A stretch of 64,000 bases of DNA, taken from the NCBI GenBank assembly GCA_037367405.1, contig JAZKJV010000603.1:1116001-1180000 (forward strand). Reading direction: 5' to 3'. The DNA is from Ottelia alismoides (lineage: Eukaryota > Streptophyta > Magnoliopsida > Alismatales > Hydrocharitaceae). Positions within the stretch are counted from its first letter, which is position 1. Every line of letters begins with the position of its first letter. The notes under the pieces are model-generated. The model made no database searches. It had not been told where the DNA came from and saw only the letters and a program-made list of their open reading frames with translations. This document shows, piece after piece, positions 1 through 11,616 of this stretch. A program made the position numbers and the translations under genes.

Positions 1-3000
1 TCATGAAGCTTCATAATATTCATATTATATGAATTGGGTGAAGCATGTATAAATGTTGAAATACTCTTATATTAAATTCTTTTGAATTTAACATAAGAAA
101 TCCTTAGTCTTGAGTAATAGTTGCTTATAGATAAAGGGAGCGCAGTGGAAGCATGGGTTGGACCCAAGTAGGAAATATAGTCAAAAGGTTGACTGTATTT
201 TTGTAACTTCCATATGACATTCAAAGAGTTGAATAAATGCCAATACTGCATAAAATTGATGTGTTGATAGTATGACTATCAAATCTATCTAGAATCTTTA
301 GAGAAGGAATCAGATAGTGCATCAGATTAATCTACATATAATCATTGATATTGACTTACTTATTTGATAAGATAAAGTCTAATAATTGTATCTCAATTTT
401 CTAATGACACTTGCAATTGGTTGCATATGTATTAGAATTTGATCTTAAGTTTTATTGGTCATCCATGTTGAAAGTGATGCAAGTGTTGTAACAATTTCCA
501 TGAGATCAATAGACTTCATATTTTCAGTGGGAGCCCTTAGTCTTAGAGAATGTCTCTATGACCTAGATATTAGAATACACTCATTGTTTATTTCTAAATG
601 TTGGGAATAAACATGAAATCTGGAATAGATCTATCATAAAGAGTTATGATGGAGATATTTCATATAGTAATCTTACATCTAGTGGATTCCACTAAATTAG
701 AAAATTAATGAATGGTTCATTAAAATTTATAATACTGAAAATTAAACCTTTAAAGATCAATAGGAGGATAAAGATCATTTGACAATGATCTGACATAATG
801 TTTTGGACATATGTCTGTTGATGAGATCAATGGACAAGTAAGAGATGAAACTTTAGAATGTCTAGAATTTCAAAACTTGCATACTTATGAATATTGTATT
901 CATAAGTAGAAATGTCCAATACACCCTTCCTTGGAATGGTGAAAAATGTCAAGGAATTCAAGATCTCATACATATTGATGTATGTGAATCATCTATATCA
1001 GAATAAACATTATGGATATGTGATATCTATTAATGATTATTTGTGATATGAAATTTCTTCTCTTCACTTAGAAAACTTTGAAATGTTCAAAGATTTCACA
1101 ATTTTAGTTTAGAACCAAAGTTTGAAGGAAGATGAAATGAATTTGATCTAATCAAGGTAGCTTGTACCTATTAGATGAGTTCAAGGAATACCTTATGGAG
1201 ATGTGAATATCATTTCTATCTCACCCCTCCTAATGAAGCTTAACTCAATAGAGTTGTAGAGAGATACAATTGATCATGTATGACATGATTTGATCAATGA
1301 TTAATCTTAGCATAATTATCTCTTATTTTCCAGGTATATGTGGTAGAGACTACATTATACACTTAATAAGGTCCCAAGCTGGTAAGCTGGAATCTAGCAC
1401 AAGAGAGTGCTGCTTCATTAGGAAAATAAAGGATGGTATTAGATACCTACTTTATGACCTTGAGATTCTTAAAAGATCTCATCTTTGAGAATATGATTAT
1501 TATAGGATGACTCTCTTGAGAATCAAGATGAAAATGAAGTAAAGGAACTCATTTAATCTTGAAAAGATAGTGAGGCTCCTGAAATCGGAAACTAAAATAG
1601 ATAATTAAAGATGAAACATTAACACCTCTTCAAATAAGTTTGAGGATGGATTCCATGTGTCAGTTAAATCTGAAAAAGGTCGGACTTCATGTGATGAAGC
1701 TCCTGAGGATCATGACATGGAAAGATGGATGTTAGCAATAAAAGTCTAATGTAGACTTCATATACAAGTGTTGTATATGGACCCTCGAGGATCCACCTAT
1801 ATGGGTCAGACCCATTAAGGTGTAAATGGATCTTCAAGAGAAAGAGGGAACCTGATGAGAAGGTATAGACCTTCAAAGCACGGTTCGTAGCCATGAGTTA
1901 TACACCGAAGAGAAGGCATCGCTTGCGATAAGACTTGCTCTCCAGTGACCTTGCTTTAACCCATCAGAATATTGCTAACTATAGCTACACAACTTGTCTA
2001 TGACATCTTCATGGTGTGAGTCAAGATTGCATTCCTCTATGAATACTTCTCTGAGGATATTCATATGAAGTAGCCCCAAGGCTTCATGGTTGAGGAAAGC
2101 AAGGTGTGCTAGCTGAAGAACTCCATCTTTGGACTCCAATGAGTTTCTTGTAGTTGGAACATAAGATTTGATGAAATTATAAATGTTGTGATTTCAGATA
2201 AAATCTTGATGAACCATGTGAAGCTTAGTGGGAGTGCCATTGTATTCATCGTGCTTAATGTAGATATTATTCTAATCATTTAAAATGATATAAGAATAAA
2301 TGATAAGTGTTTTATAATTTGGTTGTTCCATACCTTGAGATACGATCTCAAGGATACCTCTTAGATCTTAATTCTGAAGTCGTTCAGAAACAAAGAGAAG
2401 AGGATATTGGGACCGTCACATTAGTAGTACACCTTGGACTTATTCCATTTTCTGTAAAATTCCAAGAAAGGCTTCCTTCCCTTAAGATGTGGTAGTGACC
2501 TGTCTAAAGGGATAGCACCTCAAAAGAGTTGAGGAAGTGAATGCTAGAACTGCTTGCACTTGTGCATCAGTTATGAGAAGCTGGATATATGCTAGATGTG
2601 TACAAGAGCCAGATGTCTGCCATGCAGTGGGAATAGTAAACTGTTACTAATCCTGCTAAGGAGATAAAACACTTGATTGCAGTAATAATAATATCTTCAA
2701 AGATGATAAAACTTAGAGATAGTGATCTCAAAATCTTATCTTCAAAAGTTTAAGATCTTGTTGATAGTGATCTATAAGGGTCTTGACTGCAGATACCTTA
2801 GGAGATAGAGATCTCCAGGAATGAAGGTATTCTAAAAGGATTATGGGAATACTGGTTATGATAATTAATAAGATGTAGTGTCAATGACACTATAACTGAC
2901 AAAATTGAGTATTGGTTGCATAGGATGCAACATTCGCATTGGATGCAAGCACTGTTACTAGGAGATATGCAAGTGCCGTAAAAGGACTTCGCGTAGTCTC

Positions 3001-3100
3001 TTGGGAACGGAGTGATTGATCAGCTTACCTAGCTATTTTCTAAATAGCCTATGATTGTGGGTTTAAATGATTAGCCCATTAATGGCTCTTTGGGCTAGTT
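1..3100 (+). pseudogene. Copia pol pseudogene (IN-RT-RH remnants)
   Basis: This is a degenerate copia polyprotein. Around 960-1270 a broken integrase is readable, ending in residues like LTPPNEAxLNRVVERYN, which matches the usual integrase end block before the RNRTL motif. Around 1770-1910 lies the RT start block (a WELVDPP-like, then CKWIFKxKxxPDG-like stretch). Around 2060-2160 comes QPKGFMVEE followed by an SLYGLKQ-like segment. Around 2580-2640 the RNase H lead-in (YARxVxxxxxxxxTRPDxxHAVG) can be made out. All frames are broken by stops and indels. The assignment rests on the order and spacing of blocks; single blocks are weak. No restored protein is implied. Confidence 0.65.
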
Positions 3101-3106
3101 GAAGAT

Positions 3107-5770
3107 TGTTGGACATGCAAGCCCACAGCGAGTCATTATGCAATAAATGTTATTGCAATTCACTCCTTAATCTGAAATAAAGAGTACATAGTTTGCATAA
3201 TAGGTCCCTTAGTACAATTAGGGTTATGTACCATGGCCATCTTAATGATCATACAGCTGTTGATTCAATTATTGAATCATAGAGGCTGGTGCTTAAATGA
3301 TTATCTAATGAGTTAGATTGAGGACTCATCAAGCACCGTCAAATGATTATTAAGAGATGATCTCCAGCCTGAGTAGGAGATGGCAATCCTTTCTCAGTTA
3401 GGCTGATATCTGACCGACTTCTTGATGCAGGTCCTCTGCATAGGAATAGAAATTCGGAGGTGTCAGATTAGTTAGGTCAAAGAGTTGACTTAACAAGATC
3501 GAGATAACCAAAGTCCTATATCATATGCTGTCATGATATAGGCACACATCCTCTGACCGGAGACAGATGTGTTACTATATATCTGAGTATGTACATTTGG
3601 CAGACCAATAGGTTGATGACCTAATCAAGGTCTATACACCGACGCGCTGGTGTGCATATAAGGGCATATGAGTAATAGGATCTCTCAAAGGGATCATACA
3701 GGTTCACTACTGAACCGGAAGACATGGGCCCACTCATGAGATATTGGGAAGAATCAAATTCCGTGCGCACGGTTGTCTCGCTTTGGAAGCTTGACTGAAT
3801 TTGTTGGTTTGATATATACTTTTGGAAAGTATATGATCAAGACCTAGGTATGATATATGCTTTTGGAAAGTATATGATCAATACTGACTCCCAATGATCG
3901 AATGAGAAACTTACTGATAAAACCATGAAGTAGACAGTATAAAGTTGATCCAATACTTCGGGTTTAATCTGGATCTTCCGGTATGCAGGATGTACAGGTA
4001 TTGGGAATGCCTGAGGGTGATGTGATCATAAACGGTTGTATAACCATGACGCTTCCATTCCTAGGGAGTGATGAAACGGGTCTGGATTTTAGTGACTCCT
4101 CTCAGTAGAGAAGTAATCTGATCTTAGTCCAAATGTTGGACATTAATCTGAATGTGATTCAGATTCAATGAGAAGATTAGATTTGCGGTCTTGATTTAAT
4201 CAAGCATCTATGGGAGGCCCGCGATCTGGATTTGATATATGATCTCAATATCCATGTCACTATACGTGGAACAATACAATCGCCCTGTCCTTATCTCCAA
4301 GTATTCGCGGGGAAAGCACATTATCCTTGAAAGAGTTCATGGATAATTCTATTGTTGATATATGTATCCGAGCATTGAGAAAATGGATAATTAAATGTGA
4401 TTTAATTATCAAGATTAATATGAATTTGATTCATATTATAAAGAGAGTTATCTTAGATAATTAAATGTGATTTGATTATCAAAGATGTGAATAATGTGAA
4501 TGTGATTCATATTATTTAAACACATGAGATAAAGAGATCCAAGATAATTAAATATGATTTAATTATCAAGGATAAAAATAATGTGGATAGTAATATCCAA
4601 TTATCCATAATATATTATAAATATGATTTATAATGTATTAGAGAGAGTTAAATATAATTTATATTAGTAGATTAATTATTAATGTGTATTGGATACACAT
4701 TGTCTAATTAATTGAAAATGTAAATTACATTTGGTTTTGGGTTGTGAATATGATTCACAATATTCCAATGTCAAGATTGCAATATTCCCAAAATTAATTG
4801 AGAATTATTTTGGTGAATTAAAATACCAACAAATTGTTGTTGGAAAATAAGTAGAGAGAAATTCAAGGAGATGTGCAATCTCATGGATTGCCATGAGATT
4901 GCCCTCCCTTTTGGAAAGAGGGGGCGGCACCAATTTCCTTGTGAAATTGGTGGCCGTCCCCCCCTTCCAAAGAGGAAGGTTGATCTCTCTCTATTCCTCT
5001 CTCCTTATTTGATTGATTTAATATGGTATTAATATTTATTTGATTTATCAAATATATTTTTATCAAATTAAATCACAAGTTGTTGGTTTTTACCAACAAC
5101 AATCTTGACCATTGGATTGACATAAATCAATCTCATCCATTGATTTTATATGTCACATGGATTGAGATCCATGGATCCCAAAACCCTATAAATAGAGAGG
5201 CATACCCATGCTCTCTTTTTACACACAATGCTTGAGAAGCATCTCTCTCTCTATTTTCTCTCTACTCGACAGCCCTCTCTCCCTCTCATGTGGCCATCCA
5301 CCATGGATGACCTAAGAGAGGTTCTCCATCGCCGCAGCATCGTCGTTATGCTGCCCGTTCTTCTGCTCGTGGATCTCCGTCTCCTTCGGTGCGCCTCGCT
5401 CGTGAAGAAGACGTCAGATCTCGTGTATCGAGATCAGGAGATCCACCGCTTGGATCGTCAACATGGATTGCGAGAAGCACGCGGTTCATCCCCGCGCTCG
5501 CAAGCGTCTCCTCTGTCGGATCGGACTTGAGACAGGAGGTCTCTTCGTTTAGAGACTCGATCGCAACCACGCTTCAAGAGGTAATCCTATTAATTGTTTG
5601 TGGTTTAGACGAAACGATCCGAGAAGTGTTCTTGGATCATGTGGTTTCGTCGTAAGAAAAATTTTTAATTACGCTGCATCGAGCAACTAGTGCGACTAGT
5701 CTCTCCTCGTCATATTTGATACGACGCTCACGCTTCCGTGATGTGCTTGAGGATCTAACCATATCCTTCA
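3107..5770 (+). repeat. Long terminal repeat (3' LTR) of the copia element
   Basis: This LTR of about 2.66 kb starts TGTTGGACATGC and ends CCTTCA. Most of it aligns with the solo LTR at 21085-32923, including shared phrases such as CATTATGCAATAAATGTTAT near the start and TGTTCTTGGATCATGTGG near the end. A TATA-like box and a run of small ORFs lie in its last 600 bases, as expected for U3/R. The ORFs in 5228-5655 are LTR sequence, not host genes. Confidence 0.75.
5186..5195 (+). promoter_or_regulatory. TATA box of the copia LTR
   Basis: CTATAAATAG follows an AT-poor stretch and is followed about 30 bases on by a CT-rich start-site-like region. The equivalent site in the related LTR is CTATAAAAGA at 32352, so the box is conserved in position between two old copies. 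Confidence 0.5.
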
Positions 5771-7165
5771 ACCCTCACATCCATATTCCAGGTTAAAGCA
5801 AAGAGTCTGGGATACCGGTCACAAAAGGCCCCCTCAGAACAATCATCCTTCCATAACATGAACCACATCCATCTCCGACCACTGGCCTCAACGAGCCCGA
5901 CACCTCTGGTAGACTCGAACAAATACCCCTCCAGAAGGTGGAAGAAGAAGGCACAGCATCCACGCGAGTACAAAGGCTAGGTGAGACCATGTAAATCAAT
6001 CTTACCATCATACGAAGCAGGTCACTGTCATCCCCCCAAATCTTCGTTATCCACTTCGCAAGCAACGCCTTGTTCATACCCTCGAGACATATGGCTTCAA
6101 AAAAATACCCTCGAGACATAGCACTCCCAAACCGCCCTCCTTGATTGGCAAGGACACCACCCCCCAATCTAGTAGTGTGATCCTTCTTCCCTCATGCCCC
6201 AATCAAAAGAAGTGATGCATCAGAACCTCCGACCTCATGAGGACACCCACCGTAATCACCCTAGTGGATAGAAGAAAAAAAACAAGGATATCGGAGAGGA
6301 CAGCCTTCACCAGCACCAGTATACCTCCCCTCGACAGGTATAACGCCTTCCAACCAGCCAACTCCCCCCCCCATCTTCTCAACAACAGGAAACTAATTGA
6401 TCTGCCTAAGTCGACCACACAGCAAAGGCAGGCTAAGGTAGTTAATAATCAGACTTCCCTGCTTAGTATCAAGATCACCTCACAAGTCGGAGCCACTTCT
6501 TGAGAAAAGTTTAACAGCACAAAAGCAGATTTTGCCCCATTCACACTCAAATATGAGAGCTCATCAAATATGTCAAGAACTACCCTAATCGCCCTGCACT
6601 TTGGCATACCTCCATCCACAAAAAAATTTGTGTCACCTAAAACTATGGAATCAAGATCGAGAAATCCTCCTTGGAGTAGCCCTTATAAAACCCACCCACC
6701 TCTGCCAAACATGTCATCACTGCCAACGCATCCATTGCCAAGACAAACATCAAAGATGCTAGGGGGAAACCTTGCTTCACATCTCTTTGCGGCTGAAAGT
6801 ATCCCCCTTATTACTTCCCATTAACCAATACCAAGCATGATGATGTAGTAATGCACCTCTCCATCCAGTCAATCCAGATGTCTGGGAAACCACTTCGGAC
6901 CAAAGATGCACATATGAAGCTCTAGTTCATGATGTCGTAAGCTATCAAAAAATCCACCTTCCAGAGGAACCCCTCCGTCCCTCTTCCAAACTGACACAAT
7001 CTCTGATGCAATGGTCACGCCCACTAGCAACTACCGACCCGTAATAAATGCCAACTGTGCTGGAAAAATGAGTGAATCAAGGACCCCTCTGAGCTGGTTG
7101 GTCAGAACCTTGGCCAATATGAGGTAGATAACATTGGACAAAGCAATCGACCGAAAGTCTTCCAC
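5771..7165 (-). pseudogene. L1-type LINE reverse transcriptase fragment
   Basis: Read on the minus strand this is the RT and C-terminal part of a plant L1-type ORF2. From high to low coordinate it shows a VEDFRSIALSNVIY-like block (about 7150), a LVNGKxxGYFxPxRxVKQG-like block followed by FVLAMDAL (about 6870-6760), LAGWKALYLSRGGILVLVKAV (about 6350), then NKALLAKWITKIWG (about 6060) and the FPRLFALT ending (about 5800). Many stops and frameshifts are present, and the YxDD catalytic block is not cleanly readable. The reading runs right up to the copia LTR edge at 5770, so the copia element probably inserted into this LINE and the remaining 3' end would lie left of the window. The 5' side is truncated near 7165. 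Confidence 0.7.
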
Positions 7166-7243
7166 ACGCTCCGCTCAAGCTTGGAAAATAGGGCTTGGTC
7201 GATCAGACCAAGAGCCCACATGCTTTTATACCCGGTGTTGGTT

Positions 7244-7286
7244 AAACGGATCCAGATTCGAAACCGGTTCGAGTTCGGATCCGTTT
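7244..7286. repeat. Short perfect-arm palindrome
   Basis: AAACGGATCC at 7244-7253 is matched by its exact reverse complement GGATCCGTTT at 7277-7286, with ACCGGT near the centre and extra partial pairing. It lies just beyond the truncated LINE. No element boundary could be tied to it. Confidence 0.5.
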
Positions 7287-7511
7287 ACCGAACTGCGATC
7301 GTAAAACGACCGTATCTCCCTCAACCAATGTTGGATTTAGACATTCTTGGTACTGTTGGAGAGATCTCAACAAGTACTACACAATAGACTACTTTTTTTT
7401 ACTTAATTCGAATAGCAGATCATGTCTGAAATCTTAAAATAAGTGAACAGAAATGTACGGAGGTCTGATAAAAAAACCGTATCTCAAACTATATCGAGAC
7501 TCGGATTTAAA

Positions 7512-7893
7512 GGGGTGTTCGACACCTATACTATATTTTGTATTTTAATGCATATATAAGTGTTCCAATCTCACAGAAAAGGATAAGGAGGGATAAGAGA
7601 TATGGGGAGTTTATCCCTCATTTTTGTTTGGTTGGAAGGATATGATTTAGGAGATAAGTAATAGTTATTTTCTATTCTCTATTCGGTTGGAACAGAAGGG
7701 ATATAAGTTAATTATGTAAACATGAATAAGTGATAGTATTCTTTATGACGTAAAAGGTCAATGATGGAGGAATAAGGGGCCAAACCCTATCACTCATATT
7801 ATCTCCATATGCAAAACGTTGGATGTATAGGGATAGAAAATTTGAGGGATGAGGAGGGATATCCCCCTCCCTCTCCCTCAAACGAACAACCCC
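7512..7893. mobile_element. Candidate MITE with GGGGTGTTCG-type ends
   Basis: GGGGTGTTCG at 7512 is mirrored by CGAACAACCCC ending at 7893, and the interior has further mirrored purine/pyrimidine runs (GGATAAGGAGGGAT near 7580, GGGATATCCCCCTCCC near 7855). Ends of this kind (GGGG..TGTTYG) are usual for PIF/Harbinger MITEs, which duplicate a three-base TWA target. Here the flanks are AAA and TTA, so the duplication is not clean. No coding capacity. Confidence 0.4.
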
Positions 7894-8309
7894 TTAGGAA
7901 GCTCCACTGACTGTCATTACTTGAATCATCCGTCACAAGTCGTTGGCATTTCCCCCTCATAGCTGAGCTCCATGTCACCACCCTTGCCTGGAGATTTGCC
8001 CCTCCTATCTCTACCTCTTTGGTGCCTCCCCAAGCATTGTCCTCTCTCCACTTGCCACTTGTATAGAGTACCACTACCGTCTATACCGCTCGTAATGCCT
8101 TTGTGGCATCACCGCAACTAGCCGCATGTTGCGGTTGTTTGCCTCATGTGTCTCCACCATAGCTGTGATCTCTTTATCACAATGTCATACACAACCAAGA
8201 AATGATGTCACCTCAACTCACTATGATGTCACCTCAGCTCGTTACTATCGACAAGATAACCACCACCCCTTTAAAGCACCGTAATTTGAGAAGAATCACC
8301 CACCTCTGA
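7894..8309. other. Unassigned single-copy-looking stretch
   Basis: About 400 bases of mixed composition with only short open frames (for example minus strand 7799-8074). I recognise no domain, repeat end or RNA gene here. Confidence 0.5.
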
Positions 8310-10148
8310 GGGAGTAGATCCTCTATTGTAAGAATACCTACAGAATGGCACGTTGTAGCCTCATATATTCCTTTGCATGTAAATAGGGACGAAGCCAGGA
8401 TTTTCAACATGGGGAGGCCAAATGGATCAAAAGAAATATACTCATATTTTATATAAATAGGTACAAAGTTCATGTCAAATCTAAAATTACCAACATAACC
8501 ACTTAGATATGCAATATAATATTAAAATTGACATTTGATGAGGAATATTTACGGAATTTTTACACTTATTCCTTTAGGAGTTTTTTCAATAACATTTATA
8601 TCACTGACTCTTATGAAATTACGCTTATGTCCCAAAGTTCATACAAAATTCACGATGCTAAGTGCAAAAAAGTACTGACGGCATAAGTATTATTGGAAAT
8701 ATTCAGAGATACTTTATAAAAATCCTATAATTTGATTCTTTTCATATTTTATATTGTTATATTTATAACAATGAATGTCATTCATTATTATATAATCTAT
8801 CATTCTTTGTGTTTACAACCAATGCTATATTGATTTCTATATTACTAGCAAAGAAACATTTAATGGTTATCTTTTGGCAAGTACTATATAATGTTTAACG
8901 AAAAAGTTAACGGATAGTTATTGTTATACAAGCCTTTAATCATGCCCACGACATTCTTGCAAATTACAAACATAAAATGCGGTTTTACAATGAATAATAT
9001 TTGCTATAATTTTTTCATTGGATGATATGGCAATGAAAGTACAAATTATTTGATTGAATAGAAAAAAATGGCCAGATACACATGTACATGACGGCATGAT
9101 TGAAATCTTCTTGCTACTGTATACAAATGTAATTTTTATTATTCATGTATATTTTTTAGCAATGTACTTATAATCTTAGGAACTCTTAAATAAAACTCTA
9201 TTTTATTTATCATGTAATTTGTGCTCTCAATTTCTCAATCTCTTATGATTCGTTCATGCTCTTTTATCTTCTCATCATCATACTTTATACGTGATCATAG
9301 TTTATGTTATTTTTCTACAACATATAATTCAAAATAATTAAGCAAAATTCTTGAATATGACTCTATTTTATTTATTCTTTTAAGATAAAAAAAAATAAAA
9401 AGGCCAACTTATAGTAGTAACATAGCATGTCATAATTGTTTCTAATGATAATATATCATATATTTTTTTAAAAAAAATACAATGGCTCCAGATCGATATA
9501 ATTTTTTCTAATAAATATAAACTTCTTTGATAAAAGTTTCCAGATATAACTACTATTTCAAATCTCATGAAAAAATATATGGTAATAAATCTCCTTTAAG
9601 AGAGAGGGCGGGGGGTTGGGTGGATTAATTAACAGGAGTAGAAATTTTATTTTTAATAATTAATTGACTAGATTTATTTTCATTTCTGTTTATAGTAAAT
9701 TTGGGAGTTTAAAAATTATGGGGAGGCCAAGTCTCCTGTATTATGGGAAAACTTCGGGATGACGGGGAGGCATGCCCCCGCCTGCCCCCCTCTCCCTCCG
9801 TCTCTGCATGTAAAGAATCCAACCTTACATATTTGAGTTATGCATATTGTTCTACTCACGCATCATATTTTGTCAAAATCCGATATTTTTAGCTATTTTT
9901 ATCTTAAAGGTCAAAAAAGTCTGACTTTTATGAGACTTAAAAACTCATTTCAAAATTGATTAAATCATTAAGCTTCAAGATAAAATAGCTACAAATATCA
10001 TATTCTAACCAAATTCGATATATGAGTAGAACAATATTCATAACTCGAATATGTAAGGTTGAATTTTTCACATGGATTTTGCCAAAAGAATAGACGAGGC
10101 TACAACATGCCCTGTTGTAGATATTCCTACAACAAAGGATCTGCTCCC
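8310..10148. mobile_element. Long-TIR MITE (Mutator-like), interrupted
   Basis: The left end GGGAGTAGATCCTCTATTG and the reverse complement of the right end GGGAGCAGATCCTTTGTTG match and continue as a long inverted repeat, including GTTGTAGCCTC and AACCTTACATATT(T/C)GAGTTATG in both arms. The flanks CACCTCTGA (8301-8309) and CAACTCTGA (10149-10157) are a 9-base duplication with one mismatch, fitting a Mutator-like MITE. Without the inner insertion (8384-9804 plus one duplication) the element is about 410 bases. Non-coding. Confidence 0.7.
8384..9804. mobile_element. Non-autonomous element with 10-bp target duplication
   Basis: TGCATGTAAA occurs at 8374-8383 and again at 9805-9814, exactly flanking a 1.42-kb AT-rich segment. 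The ends are related inverted sequences: TAGGGACGAAGCCAGG on the left and, reversed, AGAGACGGAGGGAGAGG on the right. GGGGAGGCCAA also recurs near both ends (8412 and 9722). A 9-11 base duplication suggests the Mutator superfamily. No open frame of note; it has cut the left arm of the surrounding MITE. Confidence 0.7.
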
Positions 10149-10157
10149 CAACTCTGA

Positions 10158-10669
10158 TTTCTCTTTATGTTTATCTTTTTATTGCGAATTTTAATTCTGT
10201 AATAAAATCTCGAAACTTGACCTTTTTGAAGTTTAAAATAGTTTATTAAATTGTGATGCAACTACACCATTTCCTAATTAACATTATTGTGAAATTTATA
10301 ATTTTCCATGTTGCTTTTGCTAATTAGCTAAATCGATTTCAATTTAGTTTTAATTGCTAATCAGCCGCTAGCTTTTCAAATTTCACAAATTAATTCTTCT
10401 CATATTGTTTCAATTATAAAAAAGTCAGATCAGAAAAATTTTATAAATAGTAGAAAGGGTTTAAAACATCTTACTTCATGTGAGACCCGATAAGGTTTTG
10501 TAGATCCATACTTAACATGCCATCTACACTCCTACTTGCATTTCATGGCATAGTCGAGTTTAAAAATTGTATTTATTTTTTAGCAACCTAAAAAGAAATA
10601 CCTTAGGATCCACAGTTGTCACACCATTTATGGAATTTGATGATAGACACATTATATCACAGAGAGAGA
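10158..10669. other. AT-rich intergenic stretch
   Basis: About 500 AT-rich bases between the interrupted MITE and the foldback cluster. I see no gene, repeat end or structured RNA. Confidence 0.5.
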
Positions 10670-10848
10670 GGGGAGATCATGTGAGAGCTAAAATCCGTGA
10701 GAGCATGAGAGGATTGATTCTGGACCACTAGATTCTATCATCTCTCTCCTCATTGATTGCAGGAGGAGAGAAAAGAACATAATCTAGTGGTTAAGATCCA
10801 CTGCTCTCATGCTCTCATGGATTTTGGTTCTCGCAAGATCTGTCCCCT
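10670..10848. mobile_element. Foldback MITE, family G, copy 1
   Basis: The arms GAGAGCTAAAATCCGTGAGAG and, reversed from the right, GAGAACCAAAATCCATGAGAG pair along with CTGGACCACTAGATT and AATCTAGTGGTTAAGATCC. It is flanked by a GA run on the left and a TA run on the right. Two more copies of the family are at 11235 and 11451. Non-coding hairpin. Confidence 0.7.
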
Positions 10849-10869
10849 ATCTCTATATATATAAAGGGG

Positions 10870-11213
10870 GAGATTCTACTTCATGAAGTAGGTAACTTTA
10901 TCTACTTCATGCTCATTTTTGACAAACTTTTTTATTTCATCACTATATCCCCTAAATATGTCATTCCAAATTCGTTGGAAATAGATATTCCTATGCCCTC
11001 CATCTAGAACATGTAATTTTAACAGCCTTAGAATGGTTGTAATCGACTTGTTCTGGATGGAGGGCATAGGAGTCTCTATTTTTGACGATATTTAAATGAC
11101 ATATTATAGGGATATAGTCATGAAAATCCACGATGATATTTTTCGAAAAAATAAAAAATTACCAAAAATGAGCATGAAGTAGGTAATGTTATATGCTTCA
11201 TGAAGTAGTCTCT
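10870..11213. mobile_element. Foldback element, family A-F, copy A
   Basis: This is a near-complete inverted repeat. The outer arms carry CTACTTCATGAAGTAG at both ends, and the inner arms carry the family core (ATATCCC..ATATGTCATT and CCTATGCCCTCCATCTAGAAC). It lies between TA-rich tracts. The core is shared with copies B to F; the outermost 50 or so bases are shared only in pattern with copy E. Confidence 0.75.
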
Positions 11214-11234
11214 TATATATATAGAGAGAGAGAG

Positions 11235-11405
11235 GGGGTGGTTGATCCTATGAGAGCCAAAACCTGTGAGAGCACGAGAGCAGTGATTCTGGACCACTAG
11301 ATTCAACTAGGAGAGAAGATACCAGGAGAGAGAAGACAGAATCTAGTGGTCCAGAATCACTGCTCTCATGTTCTCATAGTTTTTTGCTCTCATAAGATCA
11401 ACACC

Positions 11406-11406
<1 letters not shown>
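11235..11406. mobile_element. Foldback MITE, family G, copy 2
   Basis: GGTTGATCCTATGAGAGCC on the left pairs with the right end GGCTCT-like to GATCAACACC. The inner arms GTGATTCTGGACCACTAGATT and AATCTAGTGGTCCAGAATCAC pair perfectly. It is preceded by GA repeats and followed by a long CT then TA microsatellite. Confidence 0.7.
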
Positions 11407-11449
<43 letters not shown>

Positions 11450-11450
11450 G

Positions 11451-11598
11451 AGTGATCCCGTGAGAGCAAAAAACTGTGAGAGCATGAGAGCATTGATTCT
11501 GGACCACTAGATTATGTCTTCTCTCTCCTAGTTGAATCTAGTGGTCCGGAATCATTGCTCTCATGCTCTCACGGGTTTTGGCTCTCATAGGGTCACTA
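11451..11598. mobile_element. Foldback MITE, family G, copy 3
   Basis: AGTGATCCCGTGAGAGC pairs with GCTCTCATAGGGTCACT on the right, and the inner arms pair through GGACCACTAGATT. It is the shortest of the three copies and is framed by TA dinucleotide runs on both sides. Confidence 0.7.
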
Positions 11599-11616
11599 AT
11601 ATATGTATATATATAT

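Larger units (their letters stand above)
1..5770 (+). mobile_element. Decayed Ty1/copia element, 3' portion with 3' LTR
   Basis: The left edge of the window lies inside an old copia element on the plus strand; its 5' LTR is outside. Integrase-, reverse-transcriptase- and RNase-H-like stretches follow in copia order (IN, RT, RH) up to about 3100, and a long LTR starts at 3107 with TGTTGGACATGC. The LTR end is placed at 5770 by alignment with the second LTR of the same family, which has clear target duplications (21085-32923). The five bases after it (ACCCT) would be the target duplication, but the partner is off the window. The element is riddled with stops and cannot be autonomous. Confidence 0.75.

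Noticed and set aside
5228..5655. Plus-strand frames of 88-100 codons as genes
   Set aside because: The same frames appear, altered, at 32327-32821 in the sibling LTR; they are LTR sequence downstream of its TATA box.
11401..11450. CT/TA microsatellite as a regulatory GAGA element
   Set aside because: A simple repeat between foldback copies with no gene nearby.
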